From the NCBI RefSeq assembly GCF_932526225.1, contig NC_064046.1, forward strand, positions 10,627,719 to 10,691,718: 64,000 nucleotides of DNA, read 5' to 3'. Numbering within the stretch: position 1 is the stretch's first letter; each line of letters opens with the position of its first letter. The position numbers and the translations under genes are program-made. The notes under the pieces are model-generated. The model ran no database searches. It had not been told where the DNA came from and saw only the letters and a program-made list of their open reading frames with translations. This document shows positions 1 through 12,596 of this stretch, in pieces. Source of the DNA: Nematostella vectensis. Lineage: Eukaryota > Cnidaria > Anthozoa > Actiniaria > Edwardsiidae.

Positions 1-157
1 AGTAGGGGAGGGGAGGGTAATAGAAATAATGAGCGAAGGAATGGCGGGAAAAAGCGAATGCGTTATATGTTTTTTTTTTTCAAGAAAAGAAATATGAAGG
101 AGAAATAAGATTTCCAGTTTTTTTTACTAACAATCATATTTTTCTTACAATCCTAAG

Positions 158-3100
158 GCCGTGATCGAGATTGCAAGTTCATTGATGAGCCCTGAAAATA
201 GAGGGAGCTGGGGACTGCTGGAATCACGGAATTCAACCAAAAAGGTAGCTCGCTGGATGCGTAGCTGGTAGACTCCTTTATTACTTACGTGCTCACAAGC
301 TTTTACTTTGCTCTTCCCCAGGCCTCCCCATATACTATCCTACACTCGATCGAACAGATTGCTATGGACCTTGGATCTAATCTTTCTGAGCAGACCAACG
401 TCACCGTGGAGACAAAGACCATAGGTAGGAATTCTATAATTTTAGTTCTGTATTTCTGATTCAGATTGGGGTGTTTTCACGACAACCACAAATGAAGGTT
501 CGGCCACACGTGTCTTGTAGTTTTATGGAAGAAGCGACTTTTATCCTCGATTCAAACAGACCAGTATGTCAATCGAAATGTATGTGTGTCAAAATGAAAA
601 AAAAATAAAATAAATATAGACTAGTTTAAAAAATTATTCTTTGAGGAACGCTTATTGCCAAAAACATACCAATATTGTTCAATAAAATTTTTCTTGTTTT
701 CTTTTATTCTTTCCTGCATGATTAAATGACATTGATTAGATGATGACATTGATTAGATGATGACATTGATTAGATGATGACATTGATTAGATTACTATTT
801 TGATTAGATGATTATTTTGATTAGATGATTACTTTGATTAGATGATTACATTGATTACATTACTATTTCGATTAGTTGATTACCTTGATTAGATGAAAAC
901 TCTTACCACTACCCCCCAGACTAGTCATACCATATATTCGAGTGACATCCTGCCTTTTGCAGCTATGGGCATCGAGGTGTGCTCCTTGGATAACTTCAAG
1001 GGTGGTTTTTACCCTCGCTATGACCGTCTAACAAGCAAATGGGTGTCAGACGACCAGATATATGTGCCGCGAGAGACTGTGGACGAGTTCAGGGCGTCAG
1101 GTATGATGCATTTAATTTGGCGCGCCGAGGTTGTTTTGGCTAAACAGCTTATATACTATGTTTGCTCATTTTCTCATTTTCGGCGCGATTTTCGTAAATT
1201 TTTCAGATTTTATTAATACATCTATGCTTTATCAGATTCTGCTAGATTCACTCTTCTTGGAAATCAAATTATTTTTTTTCATGCAAGGTAAATGGAAGCA
1301 ATATTTTTATATTAAAATAAAAATCTCGAAATCTGCGCGATGAATGTTTTCTAAATCTACAGTAACACCTAACAATACTCCAACTTGAAGCACGCGAATT
1401 TTAAAACTGACCTGTCAAACTTCGCGATTGATGAATCTTTATTTTACGCCAAAATTGTCCTCGCAATCTTTGAAAAAATAAATGCACTCTTGCCTACCAA
1501 GATCCATCCCCGAATTTACGCTCCCTGTTAAGTCCAAACCCTAAGGCAACTTGTGTGAGAGGGGCAAGAGGAACAGTTTTGCACAAGAAAAAAATTCAGA
1601 TAGTCAATTCGAGAGTATTTTTTGTTAAGATAACTTGAAAACTAAAGAATTTTTCCTTTTCAACATTTTAGCGCAACCCGCTCATCTTCCAAACTATTAC
1701 CCGACTCTATTGGTAAAATAGGCATTACCGAAAGTACTTGCTTGATGTAGTTGTATGTCGAACCAGCTGCGTTTATGAGAAATTAGAATCAAAAGTTGAG
1801 TATCTGAACGCGCTTCAAACGAAGCCCACGCTAGTGTCACACATGGTAATCGACGATAGCTGCCTTGTTTGTTTCACATGTGACAAAGTTGCACGAGCGG
1901 AACTGAGATCCCGGGTTGTGCATTTCGTACAGATATCTCTATTCTGTGAGAACGCTTACTGTGAAGATGTAAAAGCTGAAAGAAACACTCTCTATACAGT
2001 CTAAAGTACGGAAGAATATAAAAAAACTGCTACGGGTATATATTTTGAAGAGGAAATTTGTCAATCTATGAAAAACTATAGATAAGAAGCGCATTCATAT
2101 CCTCAACTTTCGATTCTAGTTTCTCATAAACGCAAGTTCTATTTTAGCCATAGCGTCGGGTAATAGTTTAGAAGAGGCGCGGCTTGGGCTCAAATGTTGA
2201 AAAGTAATAAATTCTTTAGTTTTCAAATTATCTTAACAAAAATACTCCCGAATTGACCATCTGGAATTTATTGTTGTGCAACACTGGTCCTCTTGCCCCT
2301 CTCACACAAGTTGCCTTAGGGTTTGGACTTAGCAGGGGGCGTAAATTCGGGGATGGATCTTTGTAGGCAAGAGTGCATTTATTTTTTCAAAGGTTGCGAG
2401 GACAATTTTGGCTTAAAATAAAGATTCATCAATCGCGAAGTTTGACAGGTCAGTTATAAGCCAAAAATTCGTGTGCTTCAAGCTGGAGTATTGTTAGGTG
2501 TTACTGTGAATTTAGAAAAAAAATTCATCGCGCAGATTTCGATATTTTTATTTTAATATAAAAAAATTGCTTCCATTCCTTGCATGAAAAAAATAATAAT
2601 TTGATTTCAAACAAGTGTAAATCTTGCGGGATCTGACAAAGCATAGATGTATTAATAAAACCTGAAAAATTCACGAAAAGCGAGCCGAAAATGAGTCTAA
2701 TATAGGGAACTTAGTAAAAGCTGTTTAGCCAAAACAACCTCGGCGCTCCACCTTAATATGTCATTATTGATAAGAACCGATGTTTTTTTTTTTTGCCGGT
2801 TAATTCTCGTTTTTTGTAGCCACAGTTTGCCTAGGTAGGGCTGGGTGCGCGACCTGCACATATTCAGTAGATATCATTCATAAAGTTCTTTAAGAATTTC
2901 CTGATTCTACACCATAAAGATACTTTTAATAGGGGACTTACGCTTAGAGATCACGTGACCTGTCTGGCTTGCAAATTCAAAAGTAAAAAATGACTGCGGC
3001 CGTCACACCAAAGAAGGACGAAAAAATAATATCTTTTAATTAAACTGAACCTCACGGATTTTGTTGCTGTTGATTTGCCGCCAAATGCCTGAGCGCGCTA

Positions 3101-3949
3101 GTTTGCCACCTAAAAAGTCACGTGATTTTTTAGCGCAAGTCCCCCATTCACATCGTTTGTCCTAGCTCAGGTTGTGTCCCGTGTAACTAAGATGCTTAGA
3201 TCGTCTTATTGGAGTATTAAAAGCTGTGGGTTGCGTTGTTCACATTTTCTGATTACTCACGCAGGTGAAACGAAGACGACGGCCGTGTATGTGCTTTACC
3301 ATGGCATTACAGATCTACTTAACACTGGGTAGGTCACATGACCTTTAGTATTTTAAACAAAGCCGCGGTAGTCTATTTAGGGACCTTAAGCAACGACGAC
3401 GGCAACGCGGACGCCGACGGCAGAAAACAATGGAATTTGATTCAGAATTGAGTAGCAGCACGTTGAAATGCGTTCTGTCTGATACATTTCAGCCGTTTTC
3501 CGTAAAATCACGACGTGAAAAGCCCAAGTTTCACGGTCAATTGTGGACGCGGACGTTTGCACTGTAAACTCCACCAACTACGTTCGCTGCCGTAGAAATA
3601 ATGCCCTAAGTTTATTTTTATCTGTCTCTGACTATAATGTTTTGCTTGTTTTCCATTGCAATTAAATTATGATTGATCGCCACGCGGGAAAACATCTTTT
3701 TCGATCGCGTTGTCGCGTTGTCCGTCGTCGTCGTCCTTGCTTGAGGTCCCTATTGATTGTCGCGAACAAAATACCCTTGAAGTAGTGCAAGCCCTCTCCA
3801 AATAATTGATACTGTATTCCTAACCCTGTATTTGCAGTATTTGGGAGCAAAACACGTACCTCAACTCTAAGGTGATGGCGTTCGGTTTTGACAAAGTTCT
3901 CCACAAACAGCTACAACTACCCGTAAAAATGACCTTCCGCAAATACGAG
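158..3949 (+). CDS. GPCR exons encoding the GAIN domain
   Basis: Five exons (158-244, 322-424, 963-1100, 3265-3328, 3838-3949) encode the distal GAIN fold. The first begins [18 protein letters not shown], the usual start of a GAIN helical subdomain; the second carries [18 protein letters not shown]; the last carries [11 protein letters not shown]. All donors are GT and all acceptors AG, and each junction keeps phase. Two MITEs and a 1.6-kb foldback element occupy introns of this block. Confidence 0.85.
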
Positions 3950-6900
3950 GTGAGTGCGGTGTTACCTCTTTAAAGCGACCACATATCAAGCGGTCACCCT
4001 CCGAATAGTGGAACGGCCTTGCCTTTGCCTATTGCTATCCTCATGGTTGACGGTCGGTGATTCTTGGGTCATTAAAAAGATTGCGCCAACCCGCTCTGTC
4101 ATAGGCTATGGCGGAGCTCTTGCGCCCACAGACAGGCCAGTCCAGTCTCTGATATCATCTAGCCAACGTCTGGACGTTATTTACTGGTAGTATTTCTTCT
4201 ATAAAATGGTTAACGTACCGTTTAACGGAGCACTTGCGCTCAGACAGGCCAGTCCAGTCTCTGATATCATCTAGCCAACGTCTGGACGTTATTTACTGGT
4301 AGTATTTCTTCTATAAAATGGTTAACGTACCGTTTAACGGAGCACTTGCGCTTAGACAGGCCAGTCCAGTCTCTGATATCATCTAGCCAACGTCTGGACG
4401 TTATTTACTGGTAGTATTTCTTCTATAAAATGGTTAACGTACCGTTTAACGGAGCACTTGCGCTCAGACAGGCCAGTCCAGTCTTTGATATCATCTAGCC
4501 AACGTCTGGACGTTATTTGCTGATACTATTTTTACTATAAAGTGGTTAAAGTACTCTTTAACATTTACAGTCATGCAAGGGCAATTGCTCTTCTTGTACT
4601 TCTCCATTAATCGGCCAATCTCTGTTTAGCGGTCACTCTTTGCGGACCCGAGGGTGGTCGCTTAATAGAGGTAACAAAAGGAAATTTGCTTTTCTTGTGC
4701 TCCTCCATTAGCAGCCAATCTCTGTTTAGCGGTCACTCTTTGCGGACCCGAGGGTGGTCGCTTAATAGAGGTAACAAAAGGAAATTTGCTTTTCTTGTGC
4801 TCCTCCATTAGCAGCCAATCTCTGTTTAGCGGTCACTCTTTGCGGACCCGAGGGTGGTCGCTTAATAGAGGTAACAAAAGGAAATTTGCTTTTCTTGTGC
4901 TCCTCCATTAGCAGCCAATCTCTGAAAGCGGTCACTCTTTGCAGTTCCAAAAGTGGTCGCTAATGAGGGATACCTCATTTGAAGATAGTGTAGCTCAGCA
5001 ACAGAATTATATCGTCAAAGCGTTGTTTGTGTATTTATTTTTAATTTTTGGCAGGATTGGACGAATATCACAAAGACGCGGTGTTCCTTCCTTGATTTTA
5101 GACAATCGTAAGTCTTACCACTCTCTGCACTCGTGTGTGCTCGCTACCGGAAGTCTAAAGTATTAACAAAAATATCCGTCAATTCTTCTTACTGATGACG
5201 TCGTACAAGGCAAACATCATCTTCTCTAAATTATATCAAATATACCGAATCTAAGTATAAAATTACGACATATCAGAAATACTTTTGTCCGCATAACTAA
5301 GATATGGAGCTGACTGTACAGTGAACTAGATATACTTAACAACGCCTCTGTAAGGTTGTCCAAATTTGCCATACTGGAATATTACTTCGCAGATCCACGT
5401 CCTTACTAAACTGTCTGTCTTGGGTATAATTCAGTCGTAGTCTCGCTCGTCGCTAGTCTCGCTAGTTTTACAATTACTCGCTACAACTACTGTTGCGATA
5501 ACCTTTGTGGCCCAGTTAATAAAATAAAAGAAATTAAATAAGACGACGAACGGAGTTGAGACCGACGGACTGAGGTTGGTTGCTTACGGTTGAGTCTTGT
5601 CTCTAGGTCGGCAGGCAACTGGTCGAGTTCTGGTTGTAAGATGACGTCAGACCCCGATGAGCGATTAGCGCAGTGTGAATGTGACCATCTTACCAATTTC
5701 GCAATTCTGATGCAAGTCCACGAGTTTAAGGTAACTAGGTGGTTACTACGGTGGTTACTAGGGTGGTTCATAGGGTGGTTACTAGGGTGGTTCATAGGGT
5801 GGTAACTACGGTGGTTACTAGGGTGGTTCATAGGGTGGTTACTAGGTTGGTTACTAGGGTGGTTCATAGGGTGGTTACTAGGATGGTTACTTTCTCACTC
5901 GTACTAAAAATTTCAATGTGAATGTTGTTATAATTATAACTTTTTATCACAGAATGAAATATGAATTATAGTGACTGGCCGAGCTTTTGAAGCCGATTCA
6001 ACATTCCCTTCATAAAAAGACAATATACTCTGCCTCTGTTATTGAATTTGGTTATTGAATAAGGAAGTATGACTTTTTTTTATAAAAACAAACGCTTTGG
6101 ATGGTTATTTCTAATTTATTTTTACATATTTCGTCTTCTTTTGTTAAATAAAAACAATAACAAAGGTGTGGCTGACGAGGGCTCTTTAAGATCCCAAGGG
6201 AAAATCAGTTGCTCGAGCGATAACATGTCTAAAACAACTACGCGCCTGTTTATTTGGTGCACATTTTAACTCATTAAAGCGTTCCTTTACCCTCAGATTG
6301 ACCGCGCTCACGAGAAAGCACTACAGCTCATCACATATGTGGGGTGCGGAATCTCGCTCTTCGGACTTGCTCTCACTTTGGCCACCTTCCTCTCTCTCGA
6401 GTAAGTATCGGAATCCTAATATACCGCCCAACAAAGTCCTGGCCGATCATAATATAAAGCCCCACAGGGTCTTCACCGATCCTTGAGAGGTTTAATAGAA
6501 ATACCCGATCAGAGAAACCTTTTACACTCGCAACCTCATCCTCATCCTTTTTAAGTGTTGTATGTGGCTGCCCTTCTCTCTATTGAGTAAGTAAGTACCA
6601 GGAACAACTCAACAAGACGGGTCACCATCTACATCACCATCTACATCATCATCATCATCATCGTCGTCGTCGTCGTAACCGGAAGCTATATACCCAACAG
6701 GGTCCTAACTGATCATTTAGCGTCTTTATACACACACGCCACTTGCAATGCGGGATTATTTTGAAAATATAATTTCAATTTAACTCAACGAGGCAATTCG
6801 ACAGCCTCTTCTTTGACAATGGTAAATCGCCACATCCAATGCGAGAGACATAGTCTTCGTTGATTTTTATTTTAACCGTTGTTTCTGCAGAACCCTGGCG

Positions 6901-9900
6901 TCAGAACGAACATCGATCCACAAAAACCTCGTGGTGGCCATCGGTCTTGCTCAGATCATTTTCCTGGCGGGAATCGACGCCCCCAACCCGGTAATTACAG
7001 CCAATCACCACCGTGTATATTTGACTATTGTTCTAGAACAAGTGTATAGCCAAGTGGGCACAGGAGGGACCCCTCCCCTCCCTCCATTGGAACGCCGCTA
7101 AAGAAGACTCTCCTAATAACGAAATACATAAACGAGGATCAACCAGCTCTTGCATGTTGCATTTGTTTTGTCTGTTTTGCACTAATATATAGATTTAGGC
7201 ACTGCCTAAAAGCGGAGCCAGCATTGAACACCTTTTGCTATTAATACCCTGTTCAATTGGGTTGCGACACTTAGGCTTTGACAAAGTTTTGTGTAGGTAT
7301 TTCTCGCAGTGTCTCACTTGCGTGCGTCCGTAGTGCCCTTGCCCTGTGATAGAATCTTTCACTATCACACTCGTGTTCTCCTCGTGTTCTAGATCGCATG
7401 TAAAGTGGTGGCTCTGAGCCTGCACTACCTCTACACAGCGGCGTTCGCTTGGATGTGCTGTGAGGGTGTTCATCTCTACACAAAAGTGATCGAGGTGTTT
7501 AGTTCCGAGGGAAGCAAGATGAAGTACTACTACCTTCTAGGATGGGGTAAGTAGGGTTAACACGGGCCAGAAGATCAGGGATGGGGAGTTCCGAGGGCCG
7601 CAGGATAAAATACAACTGTACAACTAAACTGCAAGGGTAGGGGCAAGTAATGCTGTGGGTGTAGGTCTTCTACACGAAATCAATCGAGGTATTAGGTTTA
7701 ACGAACCTTAAGTAAGGAGATATATCTGAAATGTGGTATAGTGTGTTACTAAAGGTAAATAAAAGGTAAAAGGAGTGGGTCATGCCGGAATGGAATGGGA
7801 GAGGTAGAAAAAATGAAAAATGGAATTCTATAACCGTTCGAGGAAGTAGAAAGTGATGAGTGAATGTTGCTTTTACTTGATTACAGGTGCGCCCTTAATC
7901 ATCGTCATTATCTCAGCGGCTATTCGCTTCGAGCATTACGGTTCCGAGCAGGCGTAAGTAACATTTGACGCTTTTACTTCAATGCAATACACAATGGAAT
8001 TATCTAATGGCTATCCTAACTTACGTCGGTAAGGATGTCGAAACCAACGATGATAATGATAATAGGCCATCCCAGCAATAAGCTTGCGCCTATTACGATT
8101 GAAACCCACCTCAACTACCAGAATGCAGCGCGCGCATTTTAAAGCTTGCACCAAACGAAGGGCGCGCTGCGTGACGGTAGTTAAGGTAATTTACCATGTT
8201 GAGTGCGCGCATGCTGATAGCTGGAATGGCCTATAATGATGGGCCTAATAAAGATTACATGCTATTGATCGTATTGATTATTTTCAACTTGGATTGTCTT
8301 AGATGTTGGATCTCGTATTGATTATTTTCAACTTGGATTGTCTTAGATGTTGGATCTCTATAAAAGATGGCTTGATCTGGGCATTCGTTGGACCCGTCCT
8401 TGCAATCATGGCCGTAAGTTATTCGCTGACATTTTCTTAGAAATCTTCCACTTGATGTCTAATATCTGCGCATCACTAATGTACTTTAATTTTATTTATC
8501 CAGGTGAACTTTGTTGTCATGGTGATGGTCATCAAAGTCATCCTTGCCTCTGTGACATCAATCCAAAATCCCACAAACACCTCACAAGTGAAGTAAGAAG
8601 ATAGATAGATAACATTGAAAACTTTGGTAGTTCATTTACAATAAACTGAATAAGATGCATCAGTCAAAACGCATAGCACTAACAGTTACGTAATACATAT
8701 ATAGATTTTTAAATCTAAGTTATTGCACCCCAGCCAACTATCAACTATCAACCCTGTTGGGAATGTCTTGCCTTATGGGTATATGTAGATGTAGAATTGG
8801 CACTGACCCCCGCCCCAAAAATCCATTCCATCAATACTTGATTTTATGATAGATGCTAGATTTGACTCATTTGATGACGTTCCTTTACAGAGCGGGACTG
8901 AAGGGAATGGTAGTCCTGTTACCACTGCTCGGTCTTACTTGGGTGTTTGGGCTGATGGCTGTGGATGAGAAGACGATTGCCTTCCAGTACATCTTTGCTA
9001 TTCTCAACTCACTACAGGTAAGCCCTCTCTAACCATCCAGTGTGGCTCTCTAACCATCCAGTGTGGCCCGCTCTAACCATCCTGTGTGACTCTCTAACCA
9101 TCCAGTGTGGCTCTCTCTAACCAACCAGTGTGGCCCTCCTTAGCCATCCTGTGGCTATCCTCTCTCTAGCCATCCTAGTCTAGCCTTCACCAGCCTTTTA
9201 TTCCTCAGTATTTGGATCTTTTTGGTACTCTACAATTACCCCACACCCCAAACCAAGGGCAAAAACAACAAATTAGCTGAATATAAGCAATAACAACTAT
9301 TAAAACTTATTGTTAACAAAGTCCGGGATCTTTAACCCTAACCTCCTTAATATCCTGTTAAGATATATATATATATATATGTGTAATTGACCAAGCCTTG
9401 ATAAGTTGGCATAGCAGTTATTATGGACGACATAGTGGTGATCAGGTGATTGTGTTTTGATTCCCAGGGCCTATTCATTTTTGCCTTCCATTGCATTGGA
9501 AATTCTGAGGTATGTGTCATACTATAATTTCTAGTAGTGGCTGTAGCCAAATAAATGAGCCGAAAATAGGCGATAGAGTACAGTCCGTGATAAATAATAA
9601 AAAGTGAGAGCGTTTTGTTGCGATAGTTTCAATTTTGAAAAAACAATTTTTTTTGAAAACCATTGTGAATACACTGCTTTTCTAGGCTTTTGTGTGATTC
9701 CAGACAACTGTATTTTCCACTCCAGGAGGTAAAAATTCTGGTGGATGTGTGAAGTTCTAAAGAAGTTCCCATCGTGGGGGAGGGGGCGGGGGCTATGGAT
9801 CTCGAATTGCTGTGGAGTCACACGATTAACCAAAGCCCCTTAATATTATATGTCCCTTCCTTGGTTTGCTCTTCAGGTGCGGGTGGCCTACAAGAGACTG

Positions 9901-11871
9901 CACGAGAAGAGAACTCTCCAGAAAAGTCTGCCAGAACATTCGCTATCTAGCATGCAACATAATAAGGTAAGAGAGAGCTGCGGTCAGCATGCAGAAACCA
10001 GCACACGTACCAACTCTGTTGTTGGTCCTTTGATTATTCTTGGACTTCTTGGATAATTTTTAGAAATATATATATTTCGGATTTTCGATTTTATTTCTCG
10101 GAGCATTTCGGAGCATTTTTCTCGGTGAGTCTAGTTTATATTTCAAGAACAGCCACAAAAAAATCAAATATACAAAAATCTCGAATAATTTCAAAACCAT
10201 AAGGTCATGGATCTCGGAAAATCAAATGTTGACTACCCCCCTACTATTCTGTCAAATAAATGCATGTTGTGCTATTGTCATATCTCATAAAGCTGATGCA
10301 AGCGGATTGAAAAATGATCATCTAACGTGCTTGACCTTTTTAGGACCTCAAACGCAGGATGAATTCCCGCGAAACCAACTCCACTGGCGACGAGGATGTC
10401 ATCGTCACCAAGACGATTCGCAGCGTTTCAGGTATTGAGTACTATCCTCGGTACTATGACAAACTTAGGGATCTTGAAAAAATCAATAGAGGTAGCCCAT
10501 CAACCAATGTTTTTTTTAATTGGAATGACAACCCGTATGAAGACAGAAAGAGACACCATATAATATGCATATAATATGATATTCGCAGCTTTTATTCTAA
10601 TATTTACAACAACAAAAAGAATCATGTTCGATTTTCCAGTTGTCCCTTGACCCCCCCTCCCCCTTCCGAAGGAACGCTCAACTCAATATTTTCCTTTTTA
10701 AGGAGTGCATTTTATCACACATCTATTTTCACGAGTGTGTTGCTCTTTGTATTGTAGACGTCAAGTTATCTGGAGACCACGTCCCCATGCAAACTGTAAG
10801 TTCCAATTTTATCTGAACTTCATACCAAACTTCTTGTCTATAGATATTCTGTTATTTGCTACGAAGAGTGAAATGCTTTTGATACGGTGCATGATCATGA
10901 CAAGCGTCAAAGTATAAAAGAAGAATGTTTTAAAGTTGATACTGCATGGTAATAACTCTACGTGATATAATAAGTGTAAAGATTTAAGATGATAAAAATC
11001 CTTTTCCGTCTTCTCCGTAACCACTACGAGTACAAGGTGACTCCATACCCCCCTCCCTCCAATAAAAAGAATCTTCAAAAGAGAGAAACAAATAAACGCA
11101 GCAGAAAAAATAATAGTAATTACGAATTGATTAATAGATAATATGATAATGACTAGTTTCCAAAAAATGTGGCCACCCTTTTGATCTATGTCCCTTAGAC
11201 TCTGTTTAATAAACAAACCCCCCTAGAATACTAACTTAGTTATACTAACAGCACTCGTAAACAATTTTATTCAGTTTGGCGATACGGATTCTGGACGCTG
11301 GTCGTTAAACTGCCCTTCGCCTGACCCGTGAGTAACTAATCGGTGGTGTTAAATGTTAAACTCTGATGATAAACATCGATATAAATCAATCAAACCCTGA
11401 TTATAAGATCTAAAAGAACTGATCGCCTATTGTGGTATTAAGATCTATGATGCACCGCAATAAAACATTTTTTTGGGCTTTCTGTGGTTGGCCATGAGAA
11501 GGTCTAGAGGTATCCAACTCTAGACCTTCTCTAGTGACGTCACCATCAACAACAGGAAACCCGAAACACCACAGAAAACTTTAAAATAACTCCTGAGGTT
11601 GATCCCATTTGTACATTTGCAAAACGGAATGAAATATTGGATTTGAAATAGTCTAGTTGGGGAGATTTTGGTTTAAATTTGCCTTAACTAGACTTAGACA
11701 TTCTTCTTGCTAAACGATCCCATCATCCCTCTCATCAGTCTGCTGTGCCCAGTTTCCTAGGCCTGGGGAATTGTACTTTTAAAGTTGGATGCACTGAATA
11801 TTATTGATAAGGGGCATAGCACGGGCTCACCATGTGCAAGGATGCAAGGATTGGTTGAGGGTGGAGGGTGT

Positions 11872-11902
<31 letters not shown>

Positions 11903-12323
11903 GGGTGCGCAGACATTGGTATCATATGGAGAAAACTTAGTATTTGAAGATTCCTTTATAAGAAATGACCCGCTTTTTGGTCGCTAAGGGGCGATGCGCG
12001 CGCAAGCCCCCCCCCCCCCCCCTCTTGTATACGCGCCTACTCAAGAAACATCCAAACAATGGATTTTGGTTTCACGGAGGCTTAACAAAAATTGTAATAC
12101 TCAATATCGTAATGAATAAAATATCAAATTAAATTCGTATGTCTTACGTATTCTTGTGGCAGTCGATTAACTCCTAACGTCTACCCTTAATTGTAGCCAA
12201 TTATAATGCATGCGCAATAATGATGCATGACTGATCTAACGCACCCCCAGGTTCTACACTGCCACTGTGACCACACGGCCAACGATCAGATCCGCAAGAG
12301 TTACTCCTTCCTATGGGAATTGA
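158..12323 (+). CDS. Adhesion G-protein-coupled receptor, latrophilin/CELSR-like (3' part of gene)
   Basis: Twenty exons join in consistent phase to give 590 codons plus stop: 158-244, 322-424, 963-1100, 3265-3328, 3838-3949, 5055-5107, 5607-5730, 6297-6400, 6891-6990, 7393-7546, 7887-7953, 8347-8413, 8504-8592, 8891-9017, 9468-9509, 9877-9966, 10344-10431, 10758-10795, 11275-11327, 12251-12323. The product is the end of a GAIN domain, a GPS motif, seven membrane helices and a short tail. Family knowledge: such receptors cut themselves at the GPS and signal through a tethered agonist. The motifs HKNL (TM2), [11 protein letters not shown] (TM3), CWIS after TM4, [13 protein letters not shown] (TM6) and [12 protein letters not shown] (TM7) resemble latrophilins and CELSRs. 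The ligand-binding N-terminus lies left of the window, so the subfamily is uncertain. The exact last exon is the least certain part. Confidence 0.9.
725..893. repeat. Minisatellite in GPCR intron 2
   Basis: About ten degenerate copies of a 17-bp unit, consensus GACATTGATTAGATGAT, run up to 70 bp before exon 3 of the receptor. Confidence 0.8.
1112..2756. mobile_element. 1.6-kb foldback element with TTAA target duplication
   Basis: Two inverted arms of about 700 bp (about 1116-1822 and 2085-2752) match imperfectly from end to end. For example CCGAGGTTGTTTTGGCTAAA near 1127 is the reverse complement of sequence near 2725. TTAA lies at both outer edges (1112-1115 and 2753-2756), as for piggyBac- or Kolobok-type insertion. 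The 260-bp centre and the arms carry no convincing coding sequence; the short open frame at 1738-2004 spans arm and centre. It sits in the intron after exon 3 of the GPCR. Confidence 0.75.
2930..3149. mobile_element. MITE, about 215 bp
   Basis: Terminal inverted repeats of about 28 bp begin GGGGACTTACGCTTAGAGAT and contain ATCACGTGAC; the right end is its near reverse complement. No coding capacity. It lies in the intron before exon 4 of the GPCR. Confidence 0.75.
3378..3752. mobile_element. MITE, about 375 bp
   Basis: The left end TAGGGACCTTAAGCAACGAC is matched in inverse orientation at the right end (CGTCCTTGCTTGAGGTCCCT). Between the ends there is no gene. Located between GAIN exons 4 and 5. 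Confidence 0.75.
4118..4560. repeat. 112-bp tandem repeat, about 4 copies
   Basis: The landmark GACAGGCCAGTCCAGTCT recurs at about 4131, 4243, 4355 and 4467, exactly 112 bp apart. Copies are nearly identical except the last, which drifts. It fills part of a GPCR intron. Confidence 0.9.
4599..4950. repeat. 100-bp tandem repeat, about 3.5 copies
   Basis: GGTCACTCTTTGCGG recurs at about 4631, 4731, 4831 and 4930. The copies are almost identical, which points to recent expansion. It directly follows the 112-bp array. Confidence 0.9.
5055..5730 (+). CDS. GPCR exons encoding the GPS autoproteolysis site
   Basis: Exon 5055-5107 ends with a GTAAGT donor and joins exon 5607-5730 across a split serine codon. 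Together they read CSFLDFRQS then GNWSSSGCK and [13 protein letters not shown]. This is the full GPS pattern: four cysteines, two tryptophan-type positions (one is Leu here) and the HL|T cleavage tripeptide. The predicted cut falls between bases 5691 and 5692. All residues needed for self-cleavage are present, so this receptor is probably cleaved. Confidence 0.9.
5731..5895. repeat. GTGGTTACTAGG minisatellite
   Basis: Alternating GGTGGTTACTAGG and GGTGGTTCATAGG units start right at the donor of the GPS exon and give spurious open frames on both strands. Confidence 0.85.
6297..9509 (+). CDS. GPCR exons encoding the seven-transmembrane domain
   Basis: TM1 is in 6297-6400, TM2 in 6891-6990, TM3 in 7393-7546, TM4 in 7887-7953, TM4/5 in 8347-8413, TM5 in 8504-8592, TM6 and the start of TM7 in 8891-9017, and the end of TM7 in 9468-9509. 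The cysteines in extracellular loops 1 and 2 (IACK before TM3 and the ACWIS motif) that form the conserved disulfide are present. Nearly one exon per helix is the usual layout for this receptor class. Confidence 0.92.
6648..6677. repeat. CAT/CGT trinucleotide microsatellite
   Basis: A short (CATCAT)n run changes to (CGT)n within the intron between TM1 and TM2 exons. Confidence 0.7.
8060..8232. mobile_element. Short MITE, TAGGCCATtCCAGC family
   Basis: Ends TAGGCCATCCCAGC and GCTGGAATGGCCTA are inverted repeats, flanked by TAA on both sides, which hints at a PIF/Harbinger-type 3-bp duplication. The inner part matches the longer foldback element at 13,751-14,420, so this looks like its deletion derivative. 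Confidence 0.7.
8271..8358 (+). repeat. 44-bp tandem duplication spanning a 3' splice site
   Basis: The 44-bp unit 8271-8314 is repeated exactly at 8315-8358. Each copy holds the acceptor TTGTCTTAG and the first 12 bases of the exon. Only the second acceptor (exon start 8347) gives an open frame; use of the first reaches an in-frame TGA after six codons. Confidence 0.9.
9003..9175. repeat. CTCTAACCATCCAGTGTGG minisatellite
   Basis: About seven variable copies of a roughly 20-bp unit lie just after the TM6 exon. Confidence 0.8.
9877..12323 (+). CDS. GPCR exons encoding the cytoplasmic tail
   Basis: Exons 9877-9966 (starting [12 protein letters not shown], helix 8), 10344-10431, 10758-10795, 11275-11327 and 12251-12323 encode a polar Ser/Thr/Arg-rich tail that ends in TGA at 12321-12323. 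An AATAAA-type signal lies near 12450. Exon 11275 also runs into a TGA at 11329-11331 if its donor is not used, which would shorten the tail. A further acceptor at about 13,484 could supply another end. Confidence 0.6.
11825..12045. mobile_element. hAT-like MITE remnant
   Basis: The block with GTATCATATGGAGAAAAC and TTTGAAGATTCCTTTATAAG is repeated at 41,540-41,665, where the ends read GGCGCGTACCCAGGATTGG and TGTGTACGCCCCC, typical of hAT-type MITE termini. Here it is expanded by GT, G and C runs. Confidence 0.55.
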
Positions 12324-12596
12324 TGCCTTAATATTGCTATGGTAACTAAACCCTTTTAAAATACCTTAACATAACACCTGATAAATTAACCTCTAGATCA
12401 GTTAAAGTTCCGTTCCTTTTGAAGATCCATTCACTATTTGTGAACGCAATAAATCCTAGAAATTCATAAAACAATATAAAAATGATATCAAACATTATTT
12501 ACAGTACCGTTAAGCCCGTGCAAATGAGCTAAAGCGGAAAGCACTGCTTGTCCAGTGATTTAGATGTTGTCGCCAACATACCCTTTTTCTTGTGGC

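Noticed and set aside
1738-2004. 88-codon frame between the arms of a foldback element
   Set aside because: It lies partly in the arm and has no recognisable domain.
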